Below, piece after piece: positions 1-8,947 of a stretch of DNA of 64,000 nt. This stretch comes from Galbibacter pacificus (GTDB lineage Bacteria > Bacteroidota > Bacteroidia > Flavobacteriales > Flavobacteriaceae), in assembly GCF_029603165.1 (NCBI RefSeq), contig NZ_JAQSVC010000001.1, forward strand, positions 62,001 through 126,000. Reading direction: 5' to 3'. Within the stretch, counting starts at the first letter, position 1. Each line of letters opens with the position of its first letter. Made by a program: the position numbers and the translations under genes. Below the pieces are notes generated by a model. That model was not told where the DNA came from and searched no databases. It worked only from the letters and a program-made list of their open reading frames with translations.

Positions 1-1970
1 ATTAAAATTAAATCGTAATTATTTTCTTTGGCAAGTTTAATGGCTTCGTAGCCATTATCGGCCACATCGGACGATATTCCTTTTTTGGCAAGCATTTTTT
101 TGGTAATGACCTGATTTATTTTATTGTCTTCTACCACCAGTAAATGCAAGTTGCTTAGGGAAGCTTCTTCGAGTTCTTCTGTTTTTTCCTCCTCTATTTC
201 TGAAGGGTCTGGGGCCTGGAATTCCAAATCGAAATAAAAAGAGCTTCCCATGCCCAGCTCACTTTTCACATAAATATCGCTGTCAAACAGGCTTAAAAGG
301 CTTTTTACAATGGTAAGCCCCAGTCCTGTACCGCCATATTGCCTGTTGATTTGTATGGAGCCTTGAGAGAAACTTTCAAAGATATTTTTTTGCATTTCCT
401 CAGAAATCCCAATGCCATCGTCATTAACTTCAAAATGAATTTTATAATGGTCATCACTGGCACTGATGAGTTTTGTAAGTAAAATTACTTTGCCGTTTTC
501 GGTAAATTTCAGGGCATTCCCAACAAGGTTAATTAAAATCTGGGAAAGCTTTAGTGGGTCGCCTATAAGTTTTATAGGCGTGTTTTTGTCCATATCAAGG
601 ATAATGGAATTTTTATTTTCTTTTGCGGTTTGGCTTAAAGAAAACGTTACGTCTTCCAGTGTTTTATGCAGGTCGAACAAAGTACGTTCTGCGGTTAATT
701 TGTTGGCATCTATTTTATTTATCTGAAGGATGTCATTGATAAAATCTAAAAGGTATTCCCCAGAAAATTTCAGCGATTTTAAATGTTCTTTTTGGCTATC
801 CTTGGGGTCTTCTTCCAATAATAAATGTGTGAGCCCGGTTACGGCATAAAGCGGGGTCCTTAATTCGTGGCTTACCGTAGATAGAAACTGTCCTTTGGCT
901 TTCATGGCCCTTTCGGCTTCTTCTTTGGCTATTTGCAGTTCCTTGTTCTTTTTTAAGAGTAAATCGTTTGTTTTAAATTTTATCTGGTTATTCCTGTACA
1001 GTGAAATAGTTAACAGCGAAATAATAATAAGCAACGCCGAACTAAGCACTGAAGTTAATTTAGAGATATTTACTTTTTGTTGCTGTTCCAGCTCGTCCTG
1101 GCTCATCCTTGCAATAACATTGTTTAAAAACTTGGCTTCATTGGCATAGGCGGCTTCGTTTTGTTTTCTTATAATTTCGGGATTGAAATATTTTTGGAGG
1201 ATGCTATCTGCCTTTTTGTAATATAAAAGTGCGGCATAATAATCTTCTTTGGCATTGGCTATTTCATATCTTAAAGTATTTGTGCCGTATAAAATACGTG
1301 GGAACTTATGTCGGGCGGCAACCCTTAATACATTGTCAAGTAGTATGTTAGCGCTTTCATAATTGTTTTCTTTGGCATAAATCCGGGCCAGGACAAGTTG
1401 TGAAGAGGCAAGCAGATATTCTTTTTCATATTTATGATCCGGAGGGATCATTTTTTGTAATATCACTTTGGCCTTATCGTAATCTTTCAGCTCAAAATAT
1501 ATTAGCGCTTGGTTGAACAAAACAAGATTTAGAACACTTTTGTCGTTGTAATCTATGGTTTTTAAGGCTTCGTCTATGCGCTTATAGGCGTCCTCCCTTT
1601 TGTTTTTTTTGGCTTGTATATACCCTTCAAGAATAGCTGTTAATGCCCTTCCGTTGTTGTATTTGTATAAATTTAAAACTTCCCGTGCTTCTTTTAGGTA
1701 AATCTCGGAATTTATAGGTTTGTTGTATTGAATGTTTAAGCGGGCGTACAAGTTGTAAAAATCAATAATAGCTTCTGCATCATCAATGCTGGCGGCAATT
1801 TGTAGCCCTTTTTCAATTTCTAATAAGGATTTTTCGAAACTGCCTTCATTTTTATATTCATAGACACGTTGGGTAATGCTTTCAATGCTATCATTTAAGG
1901 CAGTACTTTCTTGTGCTCCTATAGGAATAGGAGACAGGTATAATAAGATTATTAGGACAAAAAAGCGCAT
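1..1970 (-). CDS. Hybrid sensor histidine kinase (partial, 3' end outside window)
   Basis: This gene runs leftwards off the window, so only about 656 N-terminal residues are visible. The reading starts at the ATG at 1968-1970 and opens with a signal-like segment (MRFFVLIILLYLSPIPIGAQ). About 280 residues of helical, TPR-like sensor region follow, then one membrane segment near residues 303-323 and a short coiled coil. The kinase core has an H-box (SHELRTPL, phospho-acceptor near His368) and ATP-binding motifs DDGIGIS and GGTGLGLTIV. A receiver domain begins near residue 610 (LLVVEDNKINQ) and is cut off before its phospho-Asp loop. This is the usual layout of Bacteroidetes TPR-containing hybrid kinases, which pass phosphate from the His to the receiver Asp. 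The ligand is unknown. Further output domains could lie beyond the window edge. Confidence 0.9.
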   Translation of the reverse strand, partial: MRFFVLIILLYLSPIPIGAQESTALNDSIESITQRVYEYKNEGSFEKSLLEIEKGLQIAASIDDAEAIIDFYNLYARLNIQYNKPINSEIYLKEAREVLNLYKYNNGRALTAILEGYIQAKKNKREDAYKRIDEALKTIDYNDKSVLNLVLFNQALIYFELKDYDKAKVILQKMIPPDHKYEKEYLLASSQLVLARIYAKENNYESANILLDNVLRVAARHKFPRILYGTNTLRYEIANAKEDYYAALLYYKKADSILQKYFNPEIIRKQNEAAYANEAKFLNNVIARMSQDELEQQQKVNISKLTSVLSSALLIIISLLTISLYRNNQIKFKTNDLLLKKNKELQIAKEEAERAMKAKGQFLSTVSHELRTPLYAVTGLTHLLLEEDPKDSQKEHLKSLKFSGEYLLDFINDILQINKIDANKLTAERTLFDLHKTLEDVTFSLSQTAKENKNSIILDMDKNTPIKLIGDPLKLSQILINLVGNALKFTENGKVILLTKLISASDDHYKIHFEVNDDGIGISEEMQKNIFESFSQGSIQINRQYGGTGLGLTIVKSLLSLFDSDIYVKSELGMGSSFYFDLEFQAPDPSEIEEEKTEELEEASLSNLHLLVVEDNKINQVITKKMLAKKGISSDVADNGYEAIKLAKENNYDLIL

Positions 1971-2006
1971 AATTATACTAATGCTAAGCAGTAAATATAA
2001 TTATTT

Positions 2007-3002
2007 CTATTTAATAAGATGAATTAAATCGACAATACGACTACTATAACCGAATTCGTTATCGTACCAACCAATAATTTTTACCATTTTTCCTATAACC
2101 GAAGTCATTTGCGCATCAAAAGTACAGGAATACGGAGTATTGATGATGTCTACAGAAACAATGGGGTCTTCGGTATAAGAAAGGATGTTTTTCAGGTTCC
2201 CTTCAGAAGCTTTTCTAAACGCCTGATTTACCGCTTCAATAGAAGTTTCCTTGGTAACGTTAAAAGTAATATCGGTTAAAGACCCATCTGGCACAGGAAC
2301 CCTTATTCCACAACCTCCAATAACTTTGCTGAGCTCGGGAAAAATGCCGGTAAGTGCTTTTGCTGCTCCTGTTGTGGTTGGTACAATAGACTGCCCCGCA
2401 GCCCTTGCCCTTCTAAGGTCCCTGTGTGGTTGGTCGTGCAAACTTTGGTCGCTTGTATAAGAATGTACGGTGGTTATATAAGCTTGCTCGATACCGCAAA
2501 GGTCTTTTATTACCTTTATCATGGGTGCTGCATTGTTGGTTGTGCAGGAAGCATTGGAAATAATGGTTTCACTACCGTCCAGTATATGTTCGTTTACGCC
2601 CAAGACAACCATTTTAATGCTTTCGTCTAAAGGCGGTACCGTCAAAATCACCTTTTTTGCTCCTCCAATAAGATGGTGCTGCAAGAAGGCTTCTGTTTTA
2701 TACTTGCCGGTCGCTTCCACCACAATATCGACGTTAAAGTTTTTCCAATCTAATTTTTCAATCGAACTGCAATTCAGCAGGGGAAAGGAAACGCCGTTAA
2801 CTATTATGTGGTCCTTGTCATGGCCTACGGATTTTTTCAATACCCCATGAATACTGTCGTATTTTAATAGATGACTTAATGTTATGGTATCGGCAAGATC
2901 GTTTATGGCAACAACCTCTATGTTTGGTTGTTCTATAAGTAACCTGAAAACGGTGCGTCCTATTCTTCCGAAGCCATTAATGGCAACTCTTGTTTTTTTC
3001 AA
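2007..3002 (-). CDS. gap: Glyceraldehyde-3-phosphate dehydrogenase
   Basis: This enzyme oxidises and phosphorylates glyceraldehyde 3-phosphate to 1,3-bisphosphoglycerate with NAD in glycolysis, or runs the reverse reaction. The 331 residues match the family length. Visible motifs are the Rossmann motif GFGRIGR (10-16), the catalytic SNASCTTN with Cys153, and the general base His180 in TTVHSYT. The acidic residue after INDL suggests NAD rather than NADP preference, which is an inference. The gene follows lipA by 44 bp on the same strand with no terminator visible between them, so read-through is possible. Bacteroidetes often carry two gap genes, and this may be one of two. Confidence 0.96.
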   Translation of the reverse strand: MKKTRVAINGFGRIGRTVFRLLIEQPNIEVVAINDLADTITLSHLLKYDSIHGVLKKSVGHDKDHIIVNGVSFPLLNCSSIEKLDWKNFNVDIVVEATGKYKTEAFLQHHLIGGAKKVILTVPPLDESIKMVVLGVNEHILDGSETIISNASCTTNNAAPMIKVIKDLCGIEQAYITTVHSYTSDQSLHDQPHRDLRRARAAGQSIVPTTTGAAKALTGIFPELSKVIGGCGIRVPVPDGSLTDITFNVTKETSIEAVNQAFRKASEGNLKNILSYTEDPIVSVDIINTPYSCTFDAQMTSVIGKMVKIIGWYDNEFGYSSRIVDLIHLIK

Positions 3003-3046
3003 TGCAGTAACTAAATTGATTATGTTAAGTTAACAGGGGCTATTTT

Positions 3047-3925
3047 TTATTTAATATGTTTATGTGCTTTATAAGAAGACCTTACCAAAGCACCACTCTC
3101 TACGTGCCTAAACCCAAGGTCCAGACCAATTTCTTCGTATTTTTTAAATTGATCGGGAGTGATGAATTGTTTTACTGGTAAATGTTTTTTTGAAGGTTGA
3201 AGGTATTGTCCAATGGTAACTACATCTACATTGGCGTTCCTGAGGTCGTGAAGCGTTTCTATAACTTCTTCTTCCTGTTCTCCAAGGCCGAGCATAATAC
3301 CCGATTTGGTCCTGTTGATGCCTTGGGTTTTTAAATATTTTAAAACTTCCAGGCTACGGTCGTATTTTGCTTGAATGCGTACTTCGCGGGTCAACCTTCT
3401 TACGGTTTCCATATTGTGGGATACCACTTCGGGGGAAACATCAACGATACGGTCTATGTTACGTTCTTCGCCCTGAAAATCTGGAATCAACGTTTCCAGC
3501 GTCGTGTTTGGGTTCATCCTTCTGATGGCCTTTACGGTTTCGGCCCAGATGATGGAGCCCATATCTTTTAAGTCGTCCCTGTCTACCGAGGTAATAACAG
3601 CATGTTTAATGCTCATTATTTTTATGGAACGGGCTACTTTTTCAGGTTCTTCCCAATCTATTGTTTCTGGCCTTCCGGTTTTAACACCGCAAAATCCACA
3701 AGAGCGGGTGCATACATTCCCCAATATCATGAATGTAGCAGTCCCTTCCCCCCAGCATTCGCCCATGTTAGGGCAACTTCCCGAGGTGCAGATCGTGTGG
3801 AGGTTGTATTTGTCTACCAAGCCCCTTAGTTCTGTATATTTTTTTCCGGTCGGTAGCTTTACCCGTAACCATTTGGGTTTTCCTTTTTTTGGTGGGGCAA
3901 TGCTACTTGCAGTATCTATGCTCAT
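3047..3925 (-). CDS. lipA: Lipoyl synthase
   Basis: This radical SAM enzyme inserts two sulfurs into octanoyl groups on lipoyl domains, such as GcvH and E2 subunits. The 292 residues carry both [4Fe-4S] motifs. The auxiliary cluster ligands are Cys46, Cys51 and Cys57 ([12 protein letters not shown]), and the radical SAM CxxxCxxC is Cys72, Cys76 and Cys79 (CTRSCGFC). The C-terminal RSSY serine ligand is also present. It makes the cofactor needed by the glycine cleavage system whose P-protein is also in this window (gcvP, 28087-30939). It lies between an NRAMP-like gene upstream and gap downstream. A -7-like box sits 19 bp ahead of the ATG. Confidence 0.97.
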   Translation of the reverse strand: MSIDTASSIAPPKKGKPKWLRVKLPTGKKYTELRGLVDKYNLHTICTSGSCPNMGECWGEGTATFMILGNVCTRSCGFCGVKTGRPETIDWEEPEKVARSIKIMSIKHAVITSVDRDDLKDMGSIIWAETVKAIRRMNPNTTLETLIPDFQGEERNIDRIVDVSPEVVSHNMETVRRLTREVRIQAKYDRSLEVLKYLKTQGINRTKSGIMLGLGEQEEEVIETLHDLRNANVDVVTIGQYLQPSKKHLPVKQFITPDQFKKYEEIGLDLGFRHVESGALVRSSYKAHKHIK

Positions 3926-3943
3926 ATCAAAATATTATGAATG

Positions 3944-3951
3944 CAAAGATA
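3944..3951 (-). promoter_or_regulatory. Candidate -7 promoter box of lipA
   Basis: Read on the minus strand this is TATCTTTG, a full match to the Bacteroidetes -7 consensus TAnnTTTG, placed 19 bp before the lipA ATG. No TTTG is present at the ideal -33 spacing, so support is partial. Confidence 0.4.
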
Positions 3952-3974
3952 CAAAGTTAAGTTTGAAAATTGAG

Positions 3975-5192
3975 TTAAATGGTTGTAAGATACCATACCG
4001 AAAAACCCATCAGAAATAGAATCCCTGCCCAGCTTAAAATATGCATTTTAAGACTCGGCTTCCATTTTTCGGGCATATGCTTGGATGATACCAGTTTATA
4101 GTTGATAATAGCATAAAATGGCGCAGTAATGAAAGACAAGATGGTGGCAACGTCAATAAGGGTTTTCATTTCCGACATTAAAAACAATAAAATGGCAATG
4201 GTGCCCGTTACCAAGATCAATATCCAAATGACAAGGTTGTACTTCCCTTGTATATTATTGAACAACAATGTTGTGCTTTTGGCCATTGCCCTTGGTGAAG
4301 CGTCCAGGGTTGTAAGGGTAGTGCTAAACATGGCCGTAAATGCGGCGATGGCAATGATGTAATGAGCATAGGGACCTAATGTGTTGGTGTACATATTTAT
4401 AAACTGAAACGCAAACTGTGTGGCGCCATTATTAAAGCTTTCGTTGGAGCTATGCATGATTAGCGCACCCAGACTGATAAAAAAGATACCTAAAATAACG
4501 GTACCGATATAACCTATATTGAAATCGGTTATGGACCTTTTTGTTTTATAAGATTTTTGAACCTTCTTTTTTTCCAAAGCCCATAAAGAATGCCATACAG
4601 AAATATCCAAAGGTGCGGGCATCCATCCCATAAAAGCTATTAAAAAAGTCAACCCCGTTGCGCCGTTAGGAACAATTTGGTTAAAGCTGAGTGTCTCTTT
4701 AATTTCGGTAGCAGCAATAACAATGGCAATAAGGGTGCATATGGTTAAAGCGGTTATAATAACCTTCATTAAATTATCAAGTAATTTATATTTACCAATA
4801 ATTAAAATAATCATACAGAGAAAAGTTATGATGATACTCCAGACGATAGGGTTGGGGGTAATACCGAACAGATTGGAGGCCAATCCCGCAGTAACAATGG
4901 TTACAGCGGTCTGGATGGTAAACATAGTGGTGAAGTTTAATATAAAATAGGCGTACAGCACCCCTTTGCCAAGTTTTTTATAGCCGTCCAAAAGGCTTTC
5001 TCCCGTGGCCATTGCATAGCGCGGCCCATATTGAAAAAAGGGATATTTAAACAAATGGACCAACAACAATGCCCATATTAAGCCATAACCATAATCGGCT
5101 CCTGCCCGTGTGGACTGTACAAGGTGAGATACCCCGATAGCGGCTCCCGCAAAAAGTAATCCGGGTCCCAGTTTTTTAAAAAAGGTCTTCAC
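3975..5192 (-). CDS. NRAMP/SLC11-like transporter lacking DPGN and MPH motifs
   Basis: This is a polytopic inner-membrane protein of 405 residues with about 11 hydrophobic segments. The overall pattern and the TM1 flank (LGPGLLFAGAAIG...AGADYGYGLIW) fit the NRAMP/APC superfamily. Canonical NRAMP proteins import Mn2+ or Fe2+ with protons, using DPGN in TM1 and MPH in TM6 to bind metal. Here the TM1 site reads GVSH (residues 20-23) and the TM6 site reads MPA (191-193). The Asp, Asn and His ligands are therefore absent while the Met is kept. The family call is firm, but the substrate is open and transition-metal transport should not be assumed. It lies between an ECF sigma gene and lipA, all on the minus strand. 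Confidence 0.82.
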   Translation of the reverse strand: MKTFFKKLGPGLLFAGAAIGVSHLVQSTRAGADYGYGLIWALLLVHLFKYPFFQYGPRYAMATGESLLDGYKKLGKGVLYAYFILNFTTMFTIQTAVTIVTAGLASNLFGITPNPIVWSIIITFLCMIILIIGKYKLLDNLMKVIITALTICTLIAIVIAATEIKETLSFNQIVPNGATGLTFLIAFMGWMPAPLDISVWHSLWALEKKKVQKSYKTKRSITDFNIGYIGTVILGIFFISLGALIMHSSNESFNNGATQFAFQFINMYTNTLGPYAHYIIAIAAFTAMFSTTLTTLDASPRAMAKSTTLLFNNIQGKYNLVIWILILVTGTIAILLFLMSEMKTLIDVATILSFITAPFYAIINYKLVSSKHMPEKWKPSLKMHILSWAGILFLMGFSVWYLTTI

Positions 5193-5313
5193 TAAATTTT
5201 AATAATTGGCGGTTAATTATTTGTGCGTGAAAATAAGAAAATTTTAAGCTTTTGGCGATATCAATTTTTTCAATGCTTTTGTTGAAGAGGTTTTAAACCT
5301 AGAAAAGAGGATG

Positions 5314-5904
5314 TTATTTTTTTTTAGCGATAATTTCTGCCAATAATTTTTTTGCCCGTAGAAGTTTTACTTTGACATTGTTGAGGGGTTCGTCCAATTC
5401 TTTGGCAATTTCATCATAAGATAGTTCTTGGAAATACCTCAAATTGATAACCCTTTGGTAATGTGGCTTTAGTTTTTTTATGTGTTGAAGAAGGGTGGCT
5501 AAATTTTGTTCTGTAATAAGTTTGTCTTCAGCTGTAGGAGCATCATCGGCTAGGTTGTAAACGGTGTTTTCTTCCTGTTGTGATATTTTATGTACAAGTT
5601 CGAGCTTCTTTTTCCTGATAAGATCTATGTGGATGTTCTTGGAGATAGTAATGAGCCAAGTTTTAAACTCATACGTATCGTTATAGGTATCGATTTTATC
5701 AAAAGCTTTGGAGAATGTTCTTATGGTAATATCTTCGGCTTCGTTTTCGTTTCGGGTACGCATAAGTTGAAAGTTGAATACATCGCCCCAAAAATTATCC
5801 AAAAGAAAGCTAAATGATTTTTGATCGCCTTTTTTTGCTTTTTTGATGTATTCTTTTATGTTTTCTGAGGTAACTTCCAATACACTTTGGTGTTTAGGTT
5901 CCAA
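5314..5904 (-). CDS. ECF-type RNA polymerase sigma factor
   Basis: This 196-residue sigma-70 family protein has region 2 (FNFQLMRTRNENEAEDITIRTFSKAFDKIDTY split over about residues 49-86) and a C-terminal region 4 helix-turn-helix with YFQELSYDEIAKEL. It should redirect RNA polymerase to a specific promoter set. No anti-sigma gene is directly attached: the next gene downstream is the NRAMP-like transporter 121 bp away. The listed start is TTG and no ATG is close. A -7-like TATCTTTA lies at 5906-5913, immediately before this TTG. If that box is real, translation must begin slightly further in, for example at the TTG at 5880. The first eight residues are therefore uncertain. Confidence 0.88.
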   Translation of the reverse strand: MEPKHQSVLEVTSENIKEYIKKAKKGDQKSFSFLLDNFWGDVFNFQLMRTRNENEAEDITIRTFSKAFDKIDTYNDTYEFKTWLITISKNIHIDLIRKKKLELVHKISQQEENTVYNLADDAPTAEDKLITEQNLATLLQHIKKLKPHYQRVINLRYFQELSYDEIAKELDEPLNNVKVKLLRAKKLLAEIIAKKK

Positions 5905-6004
5905 ATAAAGATACTAAATTGTCAGAAAAATGAAGAACATACAAACTTTTTATGGTTTATAAATTTCCAAATTTTAGGTGTAAAGAGTTGTGTACTTATG
6001 GAAA

Positions 6005-6211
6005 TTAATTATGCTGTGGGGCGGTTTTTTTGCAATCTTGTTCGTCCGGCATTTTTCCGCAAAAGCTACAGGCTTCCCCTTCTTTATTTAAAAATGGGGA
6101 TTGACTAGCACAGGTCCCTGCAAATTTACCATCTTTTTTAGACCATATTTTTATTGCAATTCCTGCAAATGCTAACCCTAATAAAACTACACTTATTAAT
6201 AAAAGTTTCAT
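6005..6211 (-). CDS. Small Cys-rich membrane-anchored protein, function unknown
   Basis: This 68-residue protein has an N-terminal membrane helix (residues 2-22) followed by a short polar domain with four cysteines (Cys34, Cys48, Cys51 and Cys60), of which CSFC is a CxxC. I do not recognise a named family. The pattern suggests a periplasm-facing metal-binding or redox-active knob, which is only an inference. The separate, sensible start codon, the clean membrane segment and the promoter-like box 110 bp upstream argue for a real gene. Roughly 100 nt of leader with internal complementarity precede it. Confidence 0.65.
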   Translation of the reverse strand: MKLLLISVVLLGLAFAGIAIKIWSKKDGKFAGTCASQSPFLNKEGEACSFCGKMPDEQDCKKTAPQHN

Positions 6212-6233
6212 GTTTCTGTGCTTTCTAAAATTA

Positions 6234-6309
6234 GTCGGGATAAGGGGGTAAACATTTCACTGGAAAGAGCAATTTTGAAAAGCTCTCGGGATTGTTTGCC
6301 CGTCTCGAC
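6234..6309 (-). ncRNA. Possible structured leader RNA upstream of the small Cys-rich gene
   Basis: Between the -7-like box and the ATG of the small Cys-rich gene, three potential helices are visible. The closing helix pairs 6234-6240 with 6303-6309 (six of seven pairs). One hairpin pairs 6287-6290 with 6299-6302. Another pairs 6266-6270 with 6282-6286. This could be a cis-regulatory RNA, but the helices are short and I cannot match a known riboswitch class. It may be chance folding. Confidence 0.25.
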
Positions 6310-6321
6310 AAAATATTGGTG

Positions 6322-6329
6322 CAAAGTTA
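6322..6329 (-). promoter_or_regulatory. Candidate -7 promoter box of small Cys-rich gene
   Basis: The minus-strand read is TAACTTTG, matching TAnnTTTG. It predicts a leader of about 100 nt before the ATG at 6211. TTTG motifs occur upstream but at about 12 bp rather than 19 bp. Confidence 0.35.
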
Positions 6330-6376
6330 CAAAACCAAAGACAAAATAATCTAAACGTAAGCTTAAAAATACGGTA

Positions 6377-6412
6377 TAAAAAGTATAACCCCAGAAAAAT
6401 CTGAGGTTATAC
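6377..6412 (-). terminator. Rho-independent terminator of the sigma/anti-sigma operon
   Basis: A 12-13 bp stem (6383-6394 with 6401-6412, one mismatch) is followed on the minus strand by a T-rich run. It lies 18 bp after the anti-sigma stop codon and closes the operon. Confidence 0.8.
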
Positions 6413-6429
6413 AAGTGGCTGTTTAAGTG

Positions 6430-7215
6430 TTATTCTGTTAATTTTATATTGGCTACTTCGCTATCTATAGAGGCAAAGTTATCGTTGCCCTTGGATTCAA
6501 TGGTAATTTTGTAATTGGACGCATTGTCTTTAAAGGGCAAGGCCATTAATTTTCTGTCTGCTTTTTCAATGACCCCAAGGCAAACCATTTCTCCGTTTAT
6601 TTCGGCCCACATTTTAAGTTCTTTGTCCTTTGGCAGTTCTGGCATGGACAAAACATTTATGGCAGAGAGTTTTTCTTTCGGGTTTACATAGGCAACCGAC
6701 CTAAGGTTTTTGGCACGCTCGTTACCTTTAATAATGTATTTACGTGTTTCCGGGTCGTTTAAAACCGCATACTTGCTTTTAATATTCTCCAACTTTGCAT
6801 TGGTAGATACGATGTCGTTTTTAAGGTTCTCTATTTGGCTGGCTACTGTGTTTTTTTCAGTAGAAAGCAACCTGTTCTGTTTCCATAAAGTAATTGTGGT
6901 GGCACCAAATAATAAGGTGGTAACACAAGCGGCAATAAAATACCAAGGAACACTTTTTTTAGGGGCACTTGCAGCAACGGTTTTGGTTGCTTTAACTTGT
7001 GCCATCACTTCGTTTTTTACGTTTGAAGGAACTTGCATGGCATGTGCTTTTGCGTATAGTTCCAAATTTTCTTGCAAAGTAATGTATTCCTGCTCTACTT
7101 CAGGGTATTTGCTTATAAAGTGCTCAATACGAACCTCTTCCTCCTGACTTACTTCGCCTAGCATATAACGTTCCAGTAAGTCGCTTTCCAAAAATATTTT
7201 TACTTCATTTTTCAT
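6430..7215 (-). CDS. RskA-type anti-sigma factor
   Basis: This 261-residue protein should sequester the ECF sigma factor encoded just upstream. An N-terminal cytoplasmic helical domain (1-80, LLERYMLGEVSQEEE) is followed by one membrane helix near 89-111, a short coiled coil at about 115-145, and a periplasmic C-terminal domain of the RskA/anti-sigma-K type (WAEINGEMVCLGVI region). The N-terminus lacks the HxxxCxxC zinc motif. Its start overlaps the sigma stop by 4 bp, so the two are translationally coupled. The stimulus that releases the sigma factor cannot be read from the sequence. Confidence 0.88.
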   Translation of the reverse strand: MKNEVKIFLESDLLERYMLGEVSQEEEVRIEHFISKYPEVEQEYITLQENLELYAKAHAMQVPSNVKNEVMAQVKATKTVAASAPKKSVPWYFIAACVTTLLFGATTITLWKQNRLLSTEKNTVASQIENLKNDIVSTNAKLENIKSKYAVLNDPETRKYIIKGNERAKNLRSVAYVNPKEKLSAINVLSMPELPKDKELKMWAEINGEMVCLGVIEKADRKLMALPFKDNASNYKITIESKGNDNFASIDSEVANIKLTE

Positions 7216-7787
7216 GGCTTTAACTGAATTATCAAATAAAACAAAATTGACAATGTAGCAGGATCATATATTCGTCTTAATTCTCTTAATCCTATCTTTA
7301 ACCTGGATTTAATAGTACCTAAAGGAATGTCCAGTTCTTCGCTTGCTTCTTGTTGTGTCATGCCTTTGAAGAATAAGGCCTCCATTACAATTTTGTACTT
7401 CTCGTCAAGGGAGTTTAAATGTTTCTTGATATCGATGTGTTCCGGATTTACACTTTCAACTCCTAAATTATATACGTCTGAAACTTCGATTTGGATTTCT
7501 TGATCGCTTTTTAAATTGGCACTCCGTATTTTATCGATGGCCGTATTGCGCGTAATTCGGAACATCCAGGTAAAAAGTTTTGATTTTTTTGCGTCGTAAG
7601 TATCAATTTTTTTCCAGATTTTCATCAAACTAATCTGTAAAACGTCTTTGGCAAGGTCTTCGTCCTTGGTAATTTTCATGGCGACGCCAAAGAGCGTATC
7701 TCCATAATATTCGTATAAAAGAGACATCCCTTTTTCATCCCTTTTTTCGAGAAGTGTTATTATATTCTTTTCTAGAAGTTGACTCAT
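7212..7787 (-). CDS. ECF-type sigma factor (SigK-like)
   Basis: This 191-residue sigma factor has region 2 (DEDLAKDVLQISLMKIWKKIDTY) and region 4 with EALFFKGMTQQEASEELDIP followed by the recognition helix LGTIKSRLK. It is coupled by a 4-bp overlap to a membrane-bound RskA-like anti-sigma factor, the standard two-gene module for envelope signals. The extreme C-terminus (TLSILFYLIIQLKP) is unusually hydrophobic for this family. It probably autoregulates its own operon, as such pairs commonly do, but no operator could be identified. Confidence 0.92.
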   Translation of the reverse strand: MSQLLEKNIITLLEKRDEKGMSLLYEYYGDTLFGVAMKITKDEDLAKDVLQISLMKIWKKIDTYDAKKSKLFTWMFRITRNTAIDKIRSANLKSDQEIQIEVSDVYNLGVESVNPEHIDIKKHLNSLDEKYKIVMEALFFKGMTQQEASEELDIPLGTIKSRLKIGLRELRRIYDPATLSILFYLIIQLKP

Positions 7788-7924
7788 CCGATTTTACTTG
7801 AAATATATATTTGGGGCATTACCATAGAAGTCAATTTATCAAATGGGTAAATCCAAAAGTATTAATTAAAACGTTAAAAAATGCCAGTGCGTATATTTTT
7901 CTTTCTTTTGGCTCTTTTTGGATA

Positions 7925-8947
7925 TCAGTAGACATTTACTTCCGGCTCTATCAAGATATTGAATTTTTCTTTTACAGATTGTTGTATTTTAAGGGCAAGG
8001 TCCCAAAGTTCCTTGCCAGATGCATTTCCGTAGTTAACCAAGACCAGTGCCTGGTTTTTATGGATTCCGGCATCGCCATAGCGCTTGCCTTTGTACCCGC
8101 ATTGTTCAATAAGCCATCCGGCCGGAATTTTAACTTCGGTTGCCGATACCGTATAATGGGGAATTTCGGGATATGTTTTTTTTAAGGTTTCAAACACTGA
8201 GGTTGGCACTACTGGATTTTTAAAAAAGCTACCGCTATTACCCAGCTCTTTTGGGTTGGGCAGTTTGCTTTCGCGAATATTTATAACCGCATTGGAGATT
8301 TGCCTGATGTTCGGGTTTTTTATTCCCTGCTTTTGTAATTCGGCCCCAATGGCACCGTATGAAATGTTGATATTATGATTGTTGGATGTAAGCCTAAAAG
8401 TTACCGAGGTGATAATGTACTTCCCCTTGTTTCTTTTAAAGAAAGAATCCCGGTAAGCAAACCGGCAATCTTCCCTTGTAAATGAAACGGGTTCAAGCGT
8501 ATTTGCATCGAGGGCTTCGCACGAATGAAATATATCTTTTAGCTCTACCCCGTAAGCACCAATATTTTGAATGGGCGCCGTACCTACATTTCCGGGAATA
8601 AGAGAGAGGTTTTCAAGTCCGCCCAGGTCTTTGCCAATGGCCCATTGTACAAATTGGTGCCAATTTTCCCCGGCAGCTACTTTTACATAGGTAAAGTCAT
8701 TTTCCTTTAAAATAATATCAATGCCCTTTAAATCTATTTTTATTACCAATGCTTCAATGTCCTGCGTTAATAGCATATTACTGCCTCCCCCAAGAACAAA
8801 TTTTTGCGGGTATGTCTTTAATTGCAATACCTCTTTAAGCTTGTCAACAGAAGAAACAGCAATAAAGTTCTTTGCTTTAACAGCTATTCCAAAGGTGTTA
8901 AAAGGTTTTAAGGAAACGTTATGTTCAATAATGTCCGTTTTATGCAT
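7925..8947 (-). CDS. murB: UDP-N-acetylenolpyruvoylglucosamine reductase
   Basis: MurB reduces UDP-GlcNAc-enolpyruvate to UDP-MurNAc with NADPH and FAD, the second committed step of peptidoglycan synthesis. The 340 residues match the long, type I form. Visible motifs are the FAD-binding GGGSNML (53-59), YRDSFFK, the catalytic-Ser segment GSFFKNP, and the C-terminal IEPEV glutamate. The start overlaps the end of the upstream aminotransferase gene by 8 bp, so the two are likely cotranscribed, although no metabolic link is obvious. Confidence 0.97.
   Translation of the reverse strand: MHKTDIIEHNVSLKPFNTFGIAVKAKNFIAVSSVDKLKEVLQLKTYPQKFVLGGGSNMLLTQDIEALVIKIDLKGIDIILKENDFTYVKVAAGENWHQFVQWAIGKDLGGLENLSLIPGNVGTAPIQNIGAYGVELKDIFHSCEALDANTLEPVSFTREDCRFAYRDSFFKRNKGKYIITSVTFRLTSNNHNINISYGAIGAELQKQGIKNPNIRQISNAVINIRESKLPNPKELGNSGSFFKNPVVPTSVFETLKKTYPEIPHYTVSATEVKIPAGWLIEQCGYKGKRYGDAGIHKNQALVLVNYGNASGKELWDLALKIQQSVKEKFNILIEPEVNVY

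Noticed and set aside
3504-4019. 171-residue open frame on the plus strand
   Set aside because: It covers the antisense of lipA and the lipA promoter and has no independent support.
6208-6414. 68-residue open frame on the minus strand between the small Cys-rich gene and the anti-sigma gene
   Set aside because: It spans a promoter box, the possible structured leader and the operon terminator, and its translation has no domain-like pattern.
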